From NCBI RefSeq assembly GCF_041276405.1, contig NZ_JBGGGT010000001.1, positions 1,728,501 through 1,792,500 of the forward strand: a DNA stretch of 64,000 nt, read 5' to 3'. A program made the translations under genes and the position numbers. Origin of the DNA: Microvirga sp. TS319 (GTDB lineage Bacteria; Pseudomonadota; Alphaproteobacteria; Rhizobiales; Beijerinckiaceae). Position 1 is the first letter of the stretch. Each line of letters begins with the position of its first letter. Of the stretch, positions 47,886-55,920 are shown piece after piece. A model generated the notes under the pieces. It saw only the letters and a list, made by a program, of their open reading frames with translations. It was not told the DNA's origin and made no database searches.

Positions 47886-48042
47886 GGGCGAAACATCTCC
47901 GCGATGGCGTAACAGGAAGCGGGTATGACCTGTCCCTAATTGATCTGATATTATCGGACGAGCCATGTGAACGGATACGCTGCATCCGACATCAAGATCA
48001 GCGCCCGGACACCGTCCGGGCGCCTCAAATCAGCAGAATGCA

Positions 48043-48333
48043 TCAGGCGAAGTCGAAATCGATGTCAATATCCGCATCCTGATCGGCGTCCTGCTCCTGA
48101 TTGACGTCGACATCAACGTCCTGATCCTGGTCAACATCGACATCAGCATCGTTACTCTGATCGTTGTCGTTGTCGTTATCCTGATCGGTGTCGTTGTCGT
48201 TGTCCTGATCGATGTCGACATCAGAGTCCTGATCCGCGTCTACATCCACGTCTTGGTCTTGATCTTGGTCGAGGTCCTGATCAATATCAGCATCGATATC
48301 GATGTCGAAATCGTTGTCATCGAAGTCAGCCAT
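48043..48333 (-). CDS. Ultra-acidic alternating-Asp protein
   Basis: 96 residues, with GGGAGG eight bases before the ATG. By direct count it has 44 Asp and 1 Glu, and no Lys, Arg, His, Gly, Pro, Cys, Trp or Tyr. From residue 8 to 58 every even position is Asp, and again from 62 to 76 and 82 to 94. The odd positions are Ile/Val/Ala/Leu/Phe or Gln/Asn ('DIDIDADIDQDLDQDQDQDV'). As an extended strand this would show a solid Asp face and a hydrophobic or amide face. No signal peptide; the end is DIDIDFDFA. It lies 157 bases upstream of the type I secretion ABC gene on the same strand, so it is the best candidate substrate. I know of no described family; RTX and other calcium-binding repeats do not fit. 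Confidence 0.85.
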   Translation of the reverse strand: MADFDDNDFDIDIDADIDQDLDQDQDQDVDVDADQDSDVDIDQDNDNDTDQDNDNDNDQSNDADVDVDQDQDVDVDVNQEQDADQDADIDIDFDFA

Positions 48334-48670
48334 AGTGAAACCTCCCATTCGGAAGCTTGATGAAAGCCACCCTGGAAAACCTTTGTACCAGGAGCAGATC
48401 GACGATCGAGCAATCGGCAAATCACCTTGTGCTTCGTCGATTCATGATCATTCGCCGGTTCGCACCACAACGGCTAGTTGCCAAATCGCATTCGAACCAA
48501 AGGCCCATATTTCCGACCCGGCCGTCATCCTCATAGGTTATGGCCGCCGGGACAGGTGATGGCTCAAAGTAGTACGACCAACTCCGATACCTACTCCATT
48601 CATACTCTTGGCCACAAACGGGAACCGAGCCCGGACTTCCAGGCTCGCCGCATCTCACGCCCAAACTGGA

Positions 48671-49309
48671 TTAATCATTGACGCCACTCAGGTCGACCAT
48701 GATATCGACATCTGCATCCGCCAACGCATTCTCATCGAAGTCGACGCCGATCTTGTCGCCATCTTCGGCAACGAGGCCCCGGACTACCGCGTTGATAAGA
48801 GAGTCGATGCCCACAGCGGGATCTACATCAATATCACCGCGAACCTCCACGTCGACATCGATGTTCCTGTCAACCTCGGAGTCGTCTTCGATATCACTGT
48901 CAATGCTGTCCTTGTCCCCTTCATCGATATCGATATCGATGTCGCTCTCAATCTCGACATCGTCCTCAACCTTCGCGTCGATCTCAACGACGATGTTGCC
49001 GTCATCGTCCTCGCTTATTTCAACTTCAACGTCGATCCTCTGATCAACCTCCAGCCTCTGAACGCCTGCTACATCGACCTCTCGACCATCACTGTCATCA
49101 TCGACGTCGACATCGATATCCTGATCGACCTCGCCGTTCTGATCGATTTCCGTATCGAGATCGACGCTCACAGGGCGCGGGCTGATGACATCTATCTCTA
49201 TGTCGACATCGTCATCGGTTGAGGAATTCTGATCGACGTCGATTTCCCGGTCCAGGACGTCATCATCGGTCTTTTCCGTCGAGCGCCCATCATTGTCGTC
49301 GTTCTTCAT
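48671..49309 (-). CDS. Acidic Asp/Val/Ile-alternating protein
   Basis: 212 residues from the ATG at 49309 (GGAG nine bases upstream; the longer frame to 49348 lacks a site). Dominated by Asp/Glu alternating with Val/Ile ('VDQDIDVDVDDDSDG', 'VEIESDIDIDIDEGDKDSID', 'VDRNIDVDVEVRGDIDVD'). More relaxed than its 96-residue neighbour, with a few Lys/Arg/Gly and a more ordinary stretch near 170-190 ('IDSLINAVVRGLVAEDGDKI'). No signal peptide or membrane helix. First gene of the minus-strand series leading to the secretion genes, and divergent from the LuxR-type regulator across a 520-bp AT-rich region. Confidence 0.8.
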   Translation of the reverse strand: MKNDDNDGRSTEKTDDDVLDREIDVDQNSSTDDDVDIEIDVISPRPVSVDLDTEIDQNGEVDQDIDVDVDDDSDGREVDVAGVQRLEVDQRIDVEVEISEDDDGNIVVEIDAKVEDDVEIESDIDIDIDEGDKDSIDSDIEDDSEVDRNIDVDVEVRGDIDVDPAVGIDSLINAVVRGLVAEDGDKIGVDFDENALADADVDIMVDLSGVND

Positions 49310-49832
49310 GGCAGGACTCCACAACATAAGGCTCTGGCGACCCAGCATTATTTTATTTGCGAATGAGAAAAAGAGACCAAGTTGGGCGAGATGTTTTGAA
49401 TAGGCGGACTACAGGATCCCTGAGTATTAAGCCGATCGAATTTGGGATTACGCTCGGCTTCGTTATACGCTTGCCGAGAACATTACCTGTTCGAATGGGC
49501 ATGAAGAGGCGTATCTTGGGCCCTTAAGAAAATAAGTTGATGCTAGAATAAGTTTCCAATCTTCGTCCATTTATTTGCCGACGCCCTCCTATCGGACCAA
49601 TCATTTTGCGATAATGCAAATGGGTAATACCCAAAGCATGAATAATATGGTCAGATCATCCTAGGATTCACTTCAACAAGAAGTCTGATGCTATCCCCTC
49701 GCAGAGTTATTTTAGGTCGATTGCCCGGCGTATGAATGAATTGCGCCCAATGCACATGGTCCGAGATTAGGACGTCGCGACGAGACACTGACTGTGGAGT
49801 TTTCATCGCAGTAGGGCAGAGCAAGGGAAGCA
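49310..49832. promoter_or_regulatory. AT-rich divergent promoter region of the acidic-protein locus
   Basis: 520 bases without a gene and visibly richer in A/T than the surroundings. It separates the acidic-protein genes (minus strand) from the LuxR-type regulator (plus strand). TGGGTA-A-TACCCA at 49621-49633 is a perfect palindrome, and CATTTTGC..GCAAATG at 49602-49622 is an imperfect one; both are candidate regulator sites. AGGGAAG precedes the regulator start. Confidence 0.55.
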
Positions 49833-50630
49833 ATGCCTATGTCGAGCTTAGCGAGACACCATCAACCTGAATTTCGTCAAGGTTGCATCGTCATCATTGA
49901 TGACGAGCTCCTCTCCCAGGATTGCCTAGCTGAAGCGATAAGGGGAGAATTTCCCCAAATGAGGATCATCGGAATTCCGACTGTCCATGACCTCGTCCGG
50001 CCTGCGGAAATTGCGATCGAAGGGGTTCTTCTGAAAGTTCATCCCCGTTCCGGCAACTCCCACAACCTGACGCACGACGTTAGGGCTGTCTGCCAATATT
50101 TCGCCCGTGCCCCCGTGGTCGTCATATCGTCCAGGGACGACATTTCCACTGTTGAAGCTGCGGCTGCCGCCGGAGCGCGCGGCTTCATTCCCGTCACGAC
50201 CTCCTTCAAGATTGCGATCGCCGCCCTTCGGCTGGTGCTGGCCGGCGGAACTTACTATCCGCATTCGTTCAACGGCAAGCTCGACCCGAGCAACGTCGTT
50301 CTCGAAGTCACTCATGAAAATACCATAGAGTATCCTTCGGATCTTTTATCGCACCCAGCTCTCCCTACCGATGTTCCGCAGGACGAGCTGGGATACGAGA
50401 AGGAGTTCAACGGCTTCAATGCAGCCTTTACCGCTCGGGAAATTGATGTTCTGACTGCTCTGCGGCAGGGACGCTCCAACAAGTGGATCGCGCATCACCT
50501 CAACCTGTCAGAGAATACCGTCAAGGTTCATATCCGAAATATTATGCGGAAGCTGAATGCAACCAACAGGACTCAAGTCGTCGTCCTGTCTCAGAGCCTC
50601 GTCCCAAATGGAAAGATGAATGGTGGTTAA
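49833..50630 (+). CDS. LuxR-type regulator with a degenerate receiver domain
   Basis: 265 residues. The N-terminal half has a response-regulator fold starting with the acidic pair in 'CIVIIDDELLSQDCL' (Asp23, Asp24). The phospho-acceptor strand reads 'AIEGVLLKVHPRSG', with no Asp where 'LLDxxMP' is expected, and the usual Lys near the end ('GARGFIPVTTSF') is also absent, so it should not be phosphorylated. The C-terminal LuxR/NarL helix-turn-helix is intact ('FTAREIDVLTALRQGRSNKW', 'HLNLSENTVKVHIRNIMRKL'). No sensor kinase is nearby. Divergent from the acidic-protein genes, which it probably controls. Confidence 0.9.
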   Translation: MPMSSLARHHQPEFRQGCIVIIDDELLSQDCLAEAIRGEFPQMRIIGIPTVHDLVRPAEIAIEGVLLKVHPRSGNSHNLTHDVRAVCQYFARAPVVVISSRDDISTVEAAAAAGARGFIPVTTSFKIAIAALRLVLAGGTYYPHSFNGKLDPSNVVLEVTHENTIEYPSDLLSHPALPTDVPQDELGYEKEFNGFNAAFTAREIDVLTALRQGRSNKWIAHHLNLSENTVKVHIRNIMRKLNATNRTQVVVLSQSLVPNGKMNGG

Positions 50631-50769
50631 CCGGCACCTGCTCTGACGCGGCACCGCTGCATTACCTTGGCAGTTTCAGGGAAGGCGGCGATCCGAGGAG
50701 CCGCCCTCTTGTCTCTCTGTTCGAGCGCCTCCGTCTTCCGGTCGGGATCATTCCGCTGTGCGGGTGCTG

Positions 50770-50989
50770 GCGAGGAACGTCCGGCATCAGCTCCCGCAAC
50801 TGGCTGAGATGATGCTGGAGCGGGGCGTTGAGGTGATGCGGATGATCCGCTACGGCCATCGCGGCCTGACAGGCGAGATCCGTCCTGTGAAGCAGCTCTT
50901 CGGTCCGCCGGCCTGAGTGATCCGATCGACTGGGTTGGCTCTGACCTTCTCAAGTTAATGCAACAGAGGCCCCATAGACTGCGCCCGCG
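50770..50989 (+). mobile_element. IS6-like transposase remnant, right copy
   Basis: One frame reads 'QLAEMMLERGVEV', which matches the 'YRDLEEMMLERGVEV' region of IS6-family transposases, then after a deletion GEIRPVKQLFGPPA-stop, like the family's C-terminus. The end 'ttaatgcaacagaggcc' in reverse complement begins GGCCTCTGTTGCA, like an IS6 terminal repeat. Same orientation as the copy at 39895. Confidence 0.65.
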
Positions 50990-50993
50990 CGGG

Positions 50994-53900
50994 TCAACGA
51001 ACGAACCGGCGCAGGAAACGGGAGAAATCCTCCACCAATACGAACGCTGCTGGGACGAAGACAAGTGAGAGGAGTGTCGAGACGACGAGACCGCCGATAA
51101 CCGCTATCGCTATGGGCGCCCGCGCCTCCCCGCCGTCGCCGATGGCGAGTGCCGAGGGGACCATGCCGGCGACCATGGCGACCGTGGTCATGATGATCGG
51201 TCTGGCGCGCTTGCGTCCGGCGTCGACAATAGCATCCTGCGGACTCATCCCCTTCGACTGCGCCTCCAGCCCGAAATCAACCAGGAGGATCGCATTCTTC
51301 GTCACAATGCCCAGCAGCATCAGGATACCGATCGCAACCGGCATACTGATGGGCTGGCGAACAGCCAACAGGCCTAGCATCGCGCCCCCAATAGAGAGCG
51401 GCAGTGAGAAGAGAATCGTCAAGGGCTGCAGGAAGCTCGCGAAAAGGACAACCAGCACGCTGTAAACGAGAAGGAGACCCGCCAGCATGGCGGTCGAGAA
51501 GCCCTTGAACAGATCCGTCATGACCTCAGCGTCACCCGCCTCGCGCACGGTGACGCCGGCTTCGGGAGTACGCGCAGCGGGCAGTGCGAGTATCGCCTTG
51601 ACGGCATCGCCGAGCGCGGCTCCGCCGACCAGGTCAGCCTCAACAGTTACGCTGCGGGAGCGATCGTGGCGCTCAATCGAGGCCGGGCTGCGGCCAATCT
51701 CCACGTCCGCCACCGCGGCGAGCGGAATCGGCTGCATGCCCGAGGGCCTGCCCTGTGGCGGAGAAAGGCGTACCGCATCGAGTTCTCGCGGGTCCGTGAG
51801 CGTCGCAGGATCGAGGCGAACGCGAATGGGAACGAGCTGGTCGGCGGCATCGAAGTGGGGAAGGTTCGTTTCGACATCGCCAACGGTCGTGACGCGGATC
51901 GCGCGCGCAAGCGCCGCGGCGGGAAGCCCGAGCGCAGCAGCGTCGACAGGCCGCGGGACAATGCGAACCTCCAGCCGGTCGAGGGACGCGGTGGAGATCA
52001 CATTGGCAAGCATGGGAAGACGGCGCATCTGCGCCGCTAGGTCGGCCGCCGCAGTCGAGACTTTTGCGCCATCGGCACCCATGACGATGATCATGACGGG
52101 CCTGAGACCGTTTGCGTCGAGGAAATAGGAGCGGATATCGGGTACGTTGACGAGTTCCGCCGCAAGGACGGCTTCGAGCTCGCGTTGGGTGCGGCTTCGT
52201 TCAGAACGGGGTGTATAGTTGACAACAAAGGTAGCATCGCGTGCCTCCGGCGTTCCGATTGGCACACGCCCTCCTTGAGCCAGAACGGAGCGCACCTCCG
52301 GCACCTCCTTGAGACGATGCGTGATGAGATCGGCGGTGCGACGGGTGTCGGCGAGGTCGACACCAGGAGGGAGTTCGACAACAATGAGTGAGCGGCTCGT
52401 ATCCTGCGGGGGCAGAAGCGAAGTCGGCAGTAGCAAGGCACTCGCGATCGAGGCAACGAAGACGGCAAGCCCGATAACCACCGTAGCAATTCTGTGACGG
52501 ACCGACCAAGCGACAAGCCGCGTATAGGTGCGCAGCACCCGGCCCTCCCTTTCGAGGATGTCCGGTACGGCAGGGAGGCCATAGGCCGCCATCATCGGCG
52601 TGATGAGGCGGGCGACGAGCAGTGAGAAAAACACCGCGACTGCAATAGTAACACCGAATTGCCTGAAGAATTGGCCCGCAACACCGCCCATGAAGCTTGA
52701 GGGTACGAAGATTGCAATCAGGGTCGCTGTCACGGCGATGACGGCCAGTCCGATCTCGTCTGCGGCCTCGAGCGCCGCTTCGTAGGCACCCTTTCCCATT
52801 CGCATGTGGCGGATAATGTTCTCGACCTCGACAATGGCGTCGTCGACGAGAATGCCGGTCGACAGCGTAATGGCAAGGAGTGTCACGAGGTTGAGCGAGA
52901 AGCCCATGACATCCATAACCCAGAAGGTCGGGATGACTGAGAGCGGCAATGCGATCGCCGCAATCAGAGTGGCGCGCCAGTCCCAAAGGAAAATAAACAC
53001 CACGATGACGGCGAGTATCGCGCCCTCAACGAGTGCGCTCATCGTGGCTCTGTAGTTGCCGACTGTATAGTCGACCGGTGAATCGATAAGGCGAATCTCG
53101 TAGTCGGGGTTCGCTCGCTGCAGGACAGCGATTCGATCCGCAACCCCGCGAGCGACGTCGACGTCGCTCGCGCCACGGGCCCGGGAGACTGCAAAGGCGA
53201 CGATGGGCTCACCGTCAAAAAGGGCGAAGGTCCTCGGCTCAGCCTTGCCATCCGTCACAGTACCGAGATCATCGAGACGAACTGTGCCGCCAGTCGGCAG
53301 GACGATAGGAATGGCAGAAAGGCTTGAGATGCTGCGAACGCCGGCAAGCGTGCGGATCGTCGCATTGCGGCCTCCGACCTCTACGCCCCCGCCTCCAACG
53401 TTGACGTTTGCCGCACGCAGTTGCTCATTCACATCGACGACAGTGACACCTGCGTCCGCCAGCTTCAGGGGATTGAGATGGACTGCGATCTCGCGCTCGG
53501 AACCGCCAATGCGCCTGATACCCGCGATTCCACGGAGTCCGAGCAGCGCCCGCTTGACGGTCTCGTCGACGAACCAGGAGACTTGCTCCGGCCCGCGGTC
53601 TTTAGACTTTACCGCATAGGTGACGATCGGTAGGCCAGCAATTTCGATGCTCTGGACGATGGGAGCCTGCACGGCCTGGGGTAGTTCAGCGCGGATGCGC
53701 GTCACTGCATCGCTAACGTCGTTGACCGCAGTGGTCGCATCCATCTCAAGGTGAAACTCGATCACCGTCGTCGAGAGGCCATCCGTAATGGTTGAGGAGA
53801 TGTGACGCACGCCAGCCACGCCTGCCACGGCGTTTTCGACAGGTGTCGTTACCTGGGTTTCAATCTCCGTCGGCGATGCGCCGTACATCGGCACAGTAAC

Positions 53901-54044
53901 GGACACGATCGGAAGGTCGACCGCAGGAAGGCGCGTAACCGGCAGCTGTCGGAAGCTCATAAGACCAAGCAGACACAGCACGAGGAAGAGGACAATAGCA
54001 GGGATCGGCTGGCGGATCGACGCTGCCGATATCGGGATCCTCAT
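50994..54044 (-). CDS. RND multidrug/lipid efflux pump, inner-membrane subunit (AcrB type)
   Basis: 1016 residues with the AcrB layout: 12 helices and two large periplasmic loops. The helix-4 proton-relay Asp pair is present in 'STGILVDDAIVEVENIIRHM', and the helix-10 region has 'LLGIVTKNAILLVDF'. Pumps drugs, solvents or lipids using the proton gradient. Its start overlaps the adaptor gene's stop by four bases. The nearness to hopanoid genes suggests a possible envelope-lipid role, but it is the drug-efflux (HAE1) type, not the hopanoid transporter HpnN. Its 3' end lies right beside the IS6-like remnant. Confidence 0.95.
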   Translation of the reverse strand: MRIPISAASIRQPIPAIVLFLVLCLLGLMSFRQLPVTRLPAVDLPIVSVTVPMYGASPTEIETQVTTPVENAVAGVAGVRHISSTITDGLSTTVIEFHLEMDATTAVNDVSDAVTRIRAELPQAVQAPIVQSIEIAGLPIVTYAVKSKDRGPEQVSWFVDETVKRALLGLRGIAGIRRIGGSEREIAVHLNPLKLADAGVTVVDVNEQLRAANVNVGGGGVEVGGRNATIRTLAGVRSISSLSAIPIVLPTGGTVRLDDLGTVTDGKAEPRTFALFDGEPIVAFAVSRARGASDVDVARGVADRIAVLQRANPDYEIRLIDSPVDYTVGNYRATMSALVEGAILAVIVVFIFLWDWRATLIAAIALPLSVIPTFWVMDVMGFSLNLVTLLAITLSTGILVDDAIVEVENIIRHMRMGKGAYEAALEAADEIGLAVIAVTATLIAIFVPSSFMGGVAGQFFRQFGVTIAVAVFFSLLVARLITPMMAAYGLPAVPDILEREGRVLRTYTRLVAWSVRHRIATVVIGLAVFVASIASALLLPTSLLPPQDTSRSLIVVELPPGVDLADTRRTADLITHRLKEVPEVRSVLAQGGRVPIGTPEARDATFVVNYTPRSERSRTQRELEAVLAAELVNVPDIRSYFLDANGLRPVMIIVMGADGAKVSTAAADLAAQMRRLPMLANVISTASLDRLEVRIVPRPVDAAALGLPAAALARAIRVTTVGDVETNLPHFDAADQLVPIRVRLDPATLTDPRELDAVRLSPPQGRPSGMQPIPLAAVADVEIGRSPASIERHDRSRSVTVEADLVGGAALGDAVKAILALPAARTPEAGVTVREAGDAEVMTDLFKGFSTAMLAGLLLVYSVLVVLFASFLQPLTILFSLPLSIGGAMLGLLAVRQPISMPVAIGILMLLGIVTKNAILLVDFGLEAQSKGMSPQDAIVDAGRKRARPIIMTTVAMVAGMVPSALAIGDGGEARAPIAIAVIGGLVVSTLLSLVFVPAAFVLVEDFSRFLRRFVR

Positions 54045-54997
54045 TGCTGCACCTCTGCAGGCGCCGTGCGCACGACATCGCCCTCGCGTAGGAAATCGGA
54101 CGCGCGGGCGACGACGCGATCGCCGGCCGCCAGCCCGGATTCGACTTCGACCATGTCGCCCTGAATGAGGCCAGTCTTCACCGCGACACTCTCTACTTTA
54201 CCATCGCGCACGCGACGAACCAGCGTTTGATCACGCTCGGAGACAAGAGCTGAAAGCGGGATGCCCGGGCCGCAGCTCTGCCCCGTCTCGATGACGCCTG
54301 ACACGGAAGCGCCGAAGGGCAGCCGCGGGTCTCCATCAAAGTTGATACGCACCAAGGCGAGCCGGCTCTGCCGGTCCACCTCCGGCGCGACGAGGTGCAC
54401 TTGACCGCGGATCTCCCCTCCAGGGGTCTGGAGGAGCACAGCGCGACCGGTCTGCACGTTAACGAGGCGGCTCGCCGGCAGCCCCGTCATCACGTCCATG
54501 GCACCATCGCGGGCGATCCGAAACAGGGGTTCCACGGAGGATGCGGAGACAATGAGACCCACCCGGGCACTGCGGGCCAGTACGATGCCGCCAGCAGGTG
54601 CCGTCACGTCGATCGACCCGCCACCCGGTGGCTCCGGCCGGCTGAGCCGCGCCAGCACTTGGCCGCTCCGAACCCGCTCGCCCGCCTCGACGGGCACCTC
54701 GTTGACGCGTGCGCCTTCAACGAGAGGGATAACGAGCACCTCCTCGCGGGGCACAAGCGTACCGATGAAGAAGACGCGGTCCTCGAAGCAGGTCTGGGTG
54801 GCGGTAGCAACCGTGACGGTCGGTGCCGGCATTGTGGCTTGCGCCGTGCCAGGCGCCGGCCACAGCGTCAGGACGACTGGAACCAACCAGCCTATGAAGA
54901 GAAGAGCCGTCGCCATCCGCTTCAGTTTCCCCAGAAGAGGGCGCCGCGGGCGGCTGGGCTCATCTAAAGCAGAGCTTCCGCGGTTATGCTGAGCCAT
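54041..54997 (-). CDS. RND efflux periplasmic adaptor protein
   Basis: 318 residues from the ATG at 54997. An N-terminal membrane anchor ('MATALLFIGWLVPVVLTLWP') is followed by a shortened adaptor: 'VLVIPLVEGARVNEVPVEAG', 'RVRSGQVLARLSRPE', the lipoyl return 'VTAPAGGIVLARSARVG', and a C-terminal membrane-proximal domain. The usual coiled-coil hairpin is almost absent (the two lipoyl halves are joined by only a few residues), so it may not contact a TolC-type channel in the normal way. In an operon with the RND pump downstream. Confidence 0.9.
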   Translation of the reverse strand: MAQHNRGSSALDEPSRPRRPLLGKLKRMATALLFIGWLVPVVLTLWPAPGTAQATMPAPTVTVATATQTCFEDRVFFIGTLVPREEVLVIPLVEGARVNEVPVEAGERVRSGQVLARLSRPEPPGGGSIDVTAPAGGIVLARSARVGLIVSASSVEPLFRIARDGAMDVMTGLPASRLVNVQTGRAVLLQTPGGEIRGQVHLVAPEVDRQSRLALVRINFDGDPRLPFGASVSGVIETGQSCGPGIPLSALVSERDQTLVRRVRDGKVESVAVKTGLIQGDMVEVESGLAAGDRVVARASDFLREGDVVRTAPAEVQQ

Positions 54998-55365
54998 GTT
55001 GAGTCGTGTACCGGCAGGTTCCATCCCGCACCCACTCATGTCCCGTTAAGCAATCCTGCAACGGCTGACGCAGATACCGTGGCCCGGCCGAGGTTTGCCG
55101 CGACAAGCGATTTCTTGCAGACGCATCAACCGTGTGAGCGCCCGCACAATTCCCCCGGAACTATTGGGCTTCGTCAGCATAATGACTGGTGATAGCCTGA
55201 AAGGTTCCACAAGGTCGTTCCGTGTTCCGTCCGCCCTTGCGCGAGAACCCATGCCTCATGCTTGCCGCTTTGAGATTACAATAAGCGAGGTCAGAAGCTG
55301 CTCGTTGCGCAACCGTGAATCTGCTCAGGCTCAACCGGAGCGGACCCGTGGGGTCCGGGACCAAC

Positions 55366-55902
55366 ATGGTCAGCCAGAAGGTACTTGCCGCGACCTTCCT
55401 CGCGGTATTCATCACCGTCCCGTCTTTGGCCCAGCCCGAAAATAGGCCGAGGACGTCTGCTACCTCGCAAAAGCCGGCGCCTATCGACGGTGAGTGGATT
55501 GTCGCCGACCAGACCGCACGCATCCGCATCGCACCCTGCGGCAATGGCAGCGACGGAACTCATTGTGGCACACTCACCTGGACAAAGACACCGGGGGGCG
55601 TCGACTCGAACAACCCCGACCCGGCCCAACGCAACAAGCCGCTTCTGGGACTTGAGATCATCAAGGGTATGATGCTCAAGGGGCAGAACTTGTGGGAGGG
55701 CACCGTTTACAACGCCACCAATGGCAAGACCTATATGGCTACTCTGGCGCCGCAGAGCCCGACCACACTCAAGATCGAGGGCTGCATCCTTGGCGGCCTT
55801 CTCTGTGACGGCGAAATCTGGACGCGCGCGGTCGAGACCGGTGGTACAGTTTCGCCCAAGCCCGCCGACGGCACCCGCCCCCGCTCCGTACAGCCCCGCT
55901 AA
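55366..55902 (+). CDS. DUF2147 secreted protein
   Basis: 178 residues with a signal peptide (MVSQKVLAATFLAVFITVPS). The DUF2147 fold is recognisable: 'DGEWIVADQTARIRIAPCGN', 'HCGTLTWTKTP', 'LLGLEIIKGMMLKGQNLWEG' and 'YNATNGKTYMATLAPQSPTT'. These periplasmic proteins of unknown role are often near envelope-lipid genes. The ATG at 55366 is chosen because it opens the signal; the GTG at 55315 adds a non-hydrophobic lead. It is 18 bases before hpnO and probably in its operon, divergent from the RND genes. Confidence 0.85.
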   Translation: MVSQKVLAATFLAVFITVPSLAQPENRPRTSATSQKPAPIDGEWIVADQTARIRIAPCGNGSDGTHCGTLTWTKTPGGVDSNNPDPAQRNKPLLGLEIIKGMMLKGQNLWEGTVYNATNGKTYMATLAPQSPTTLKIEGCILGGLLCDGEIWTRAVETGGTVSPKPADGTRPRSVQPR

Positions 55903-55920
55903 AAGGATCCGGAGTTGCCA

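Noticed and set aside
48050..48330. Short-period direct repeats resembling a CRISPR or satellite array
   Set aside because: The period is that of codon pairs in an acidic protein; there are no spacers of constant length and no cas genes.
48608..49222. Long plus-strand frame with an Ile/Val/Asp pattern opposite the 212-residue acidic gene
   Set aside because: It is the mirror of GAY/RTC codons on the minus strand. It has no ribosome-binding site, while the minus-strand gene has one.
50994..54044. RND pump as the hopanoid transporter HpnN
   Set aside because: Length, DD pair and adaptor partner fit AcrB-type drug efflux pumps; HpnN is a shorter, adaptor-free RND protein.
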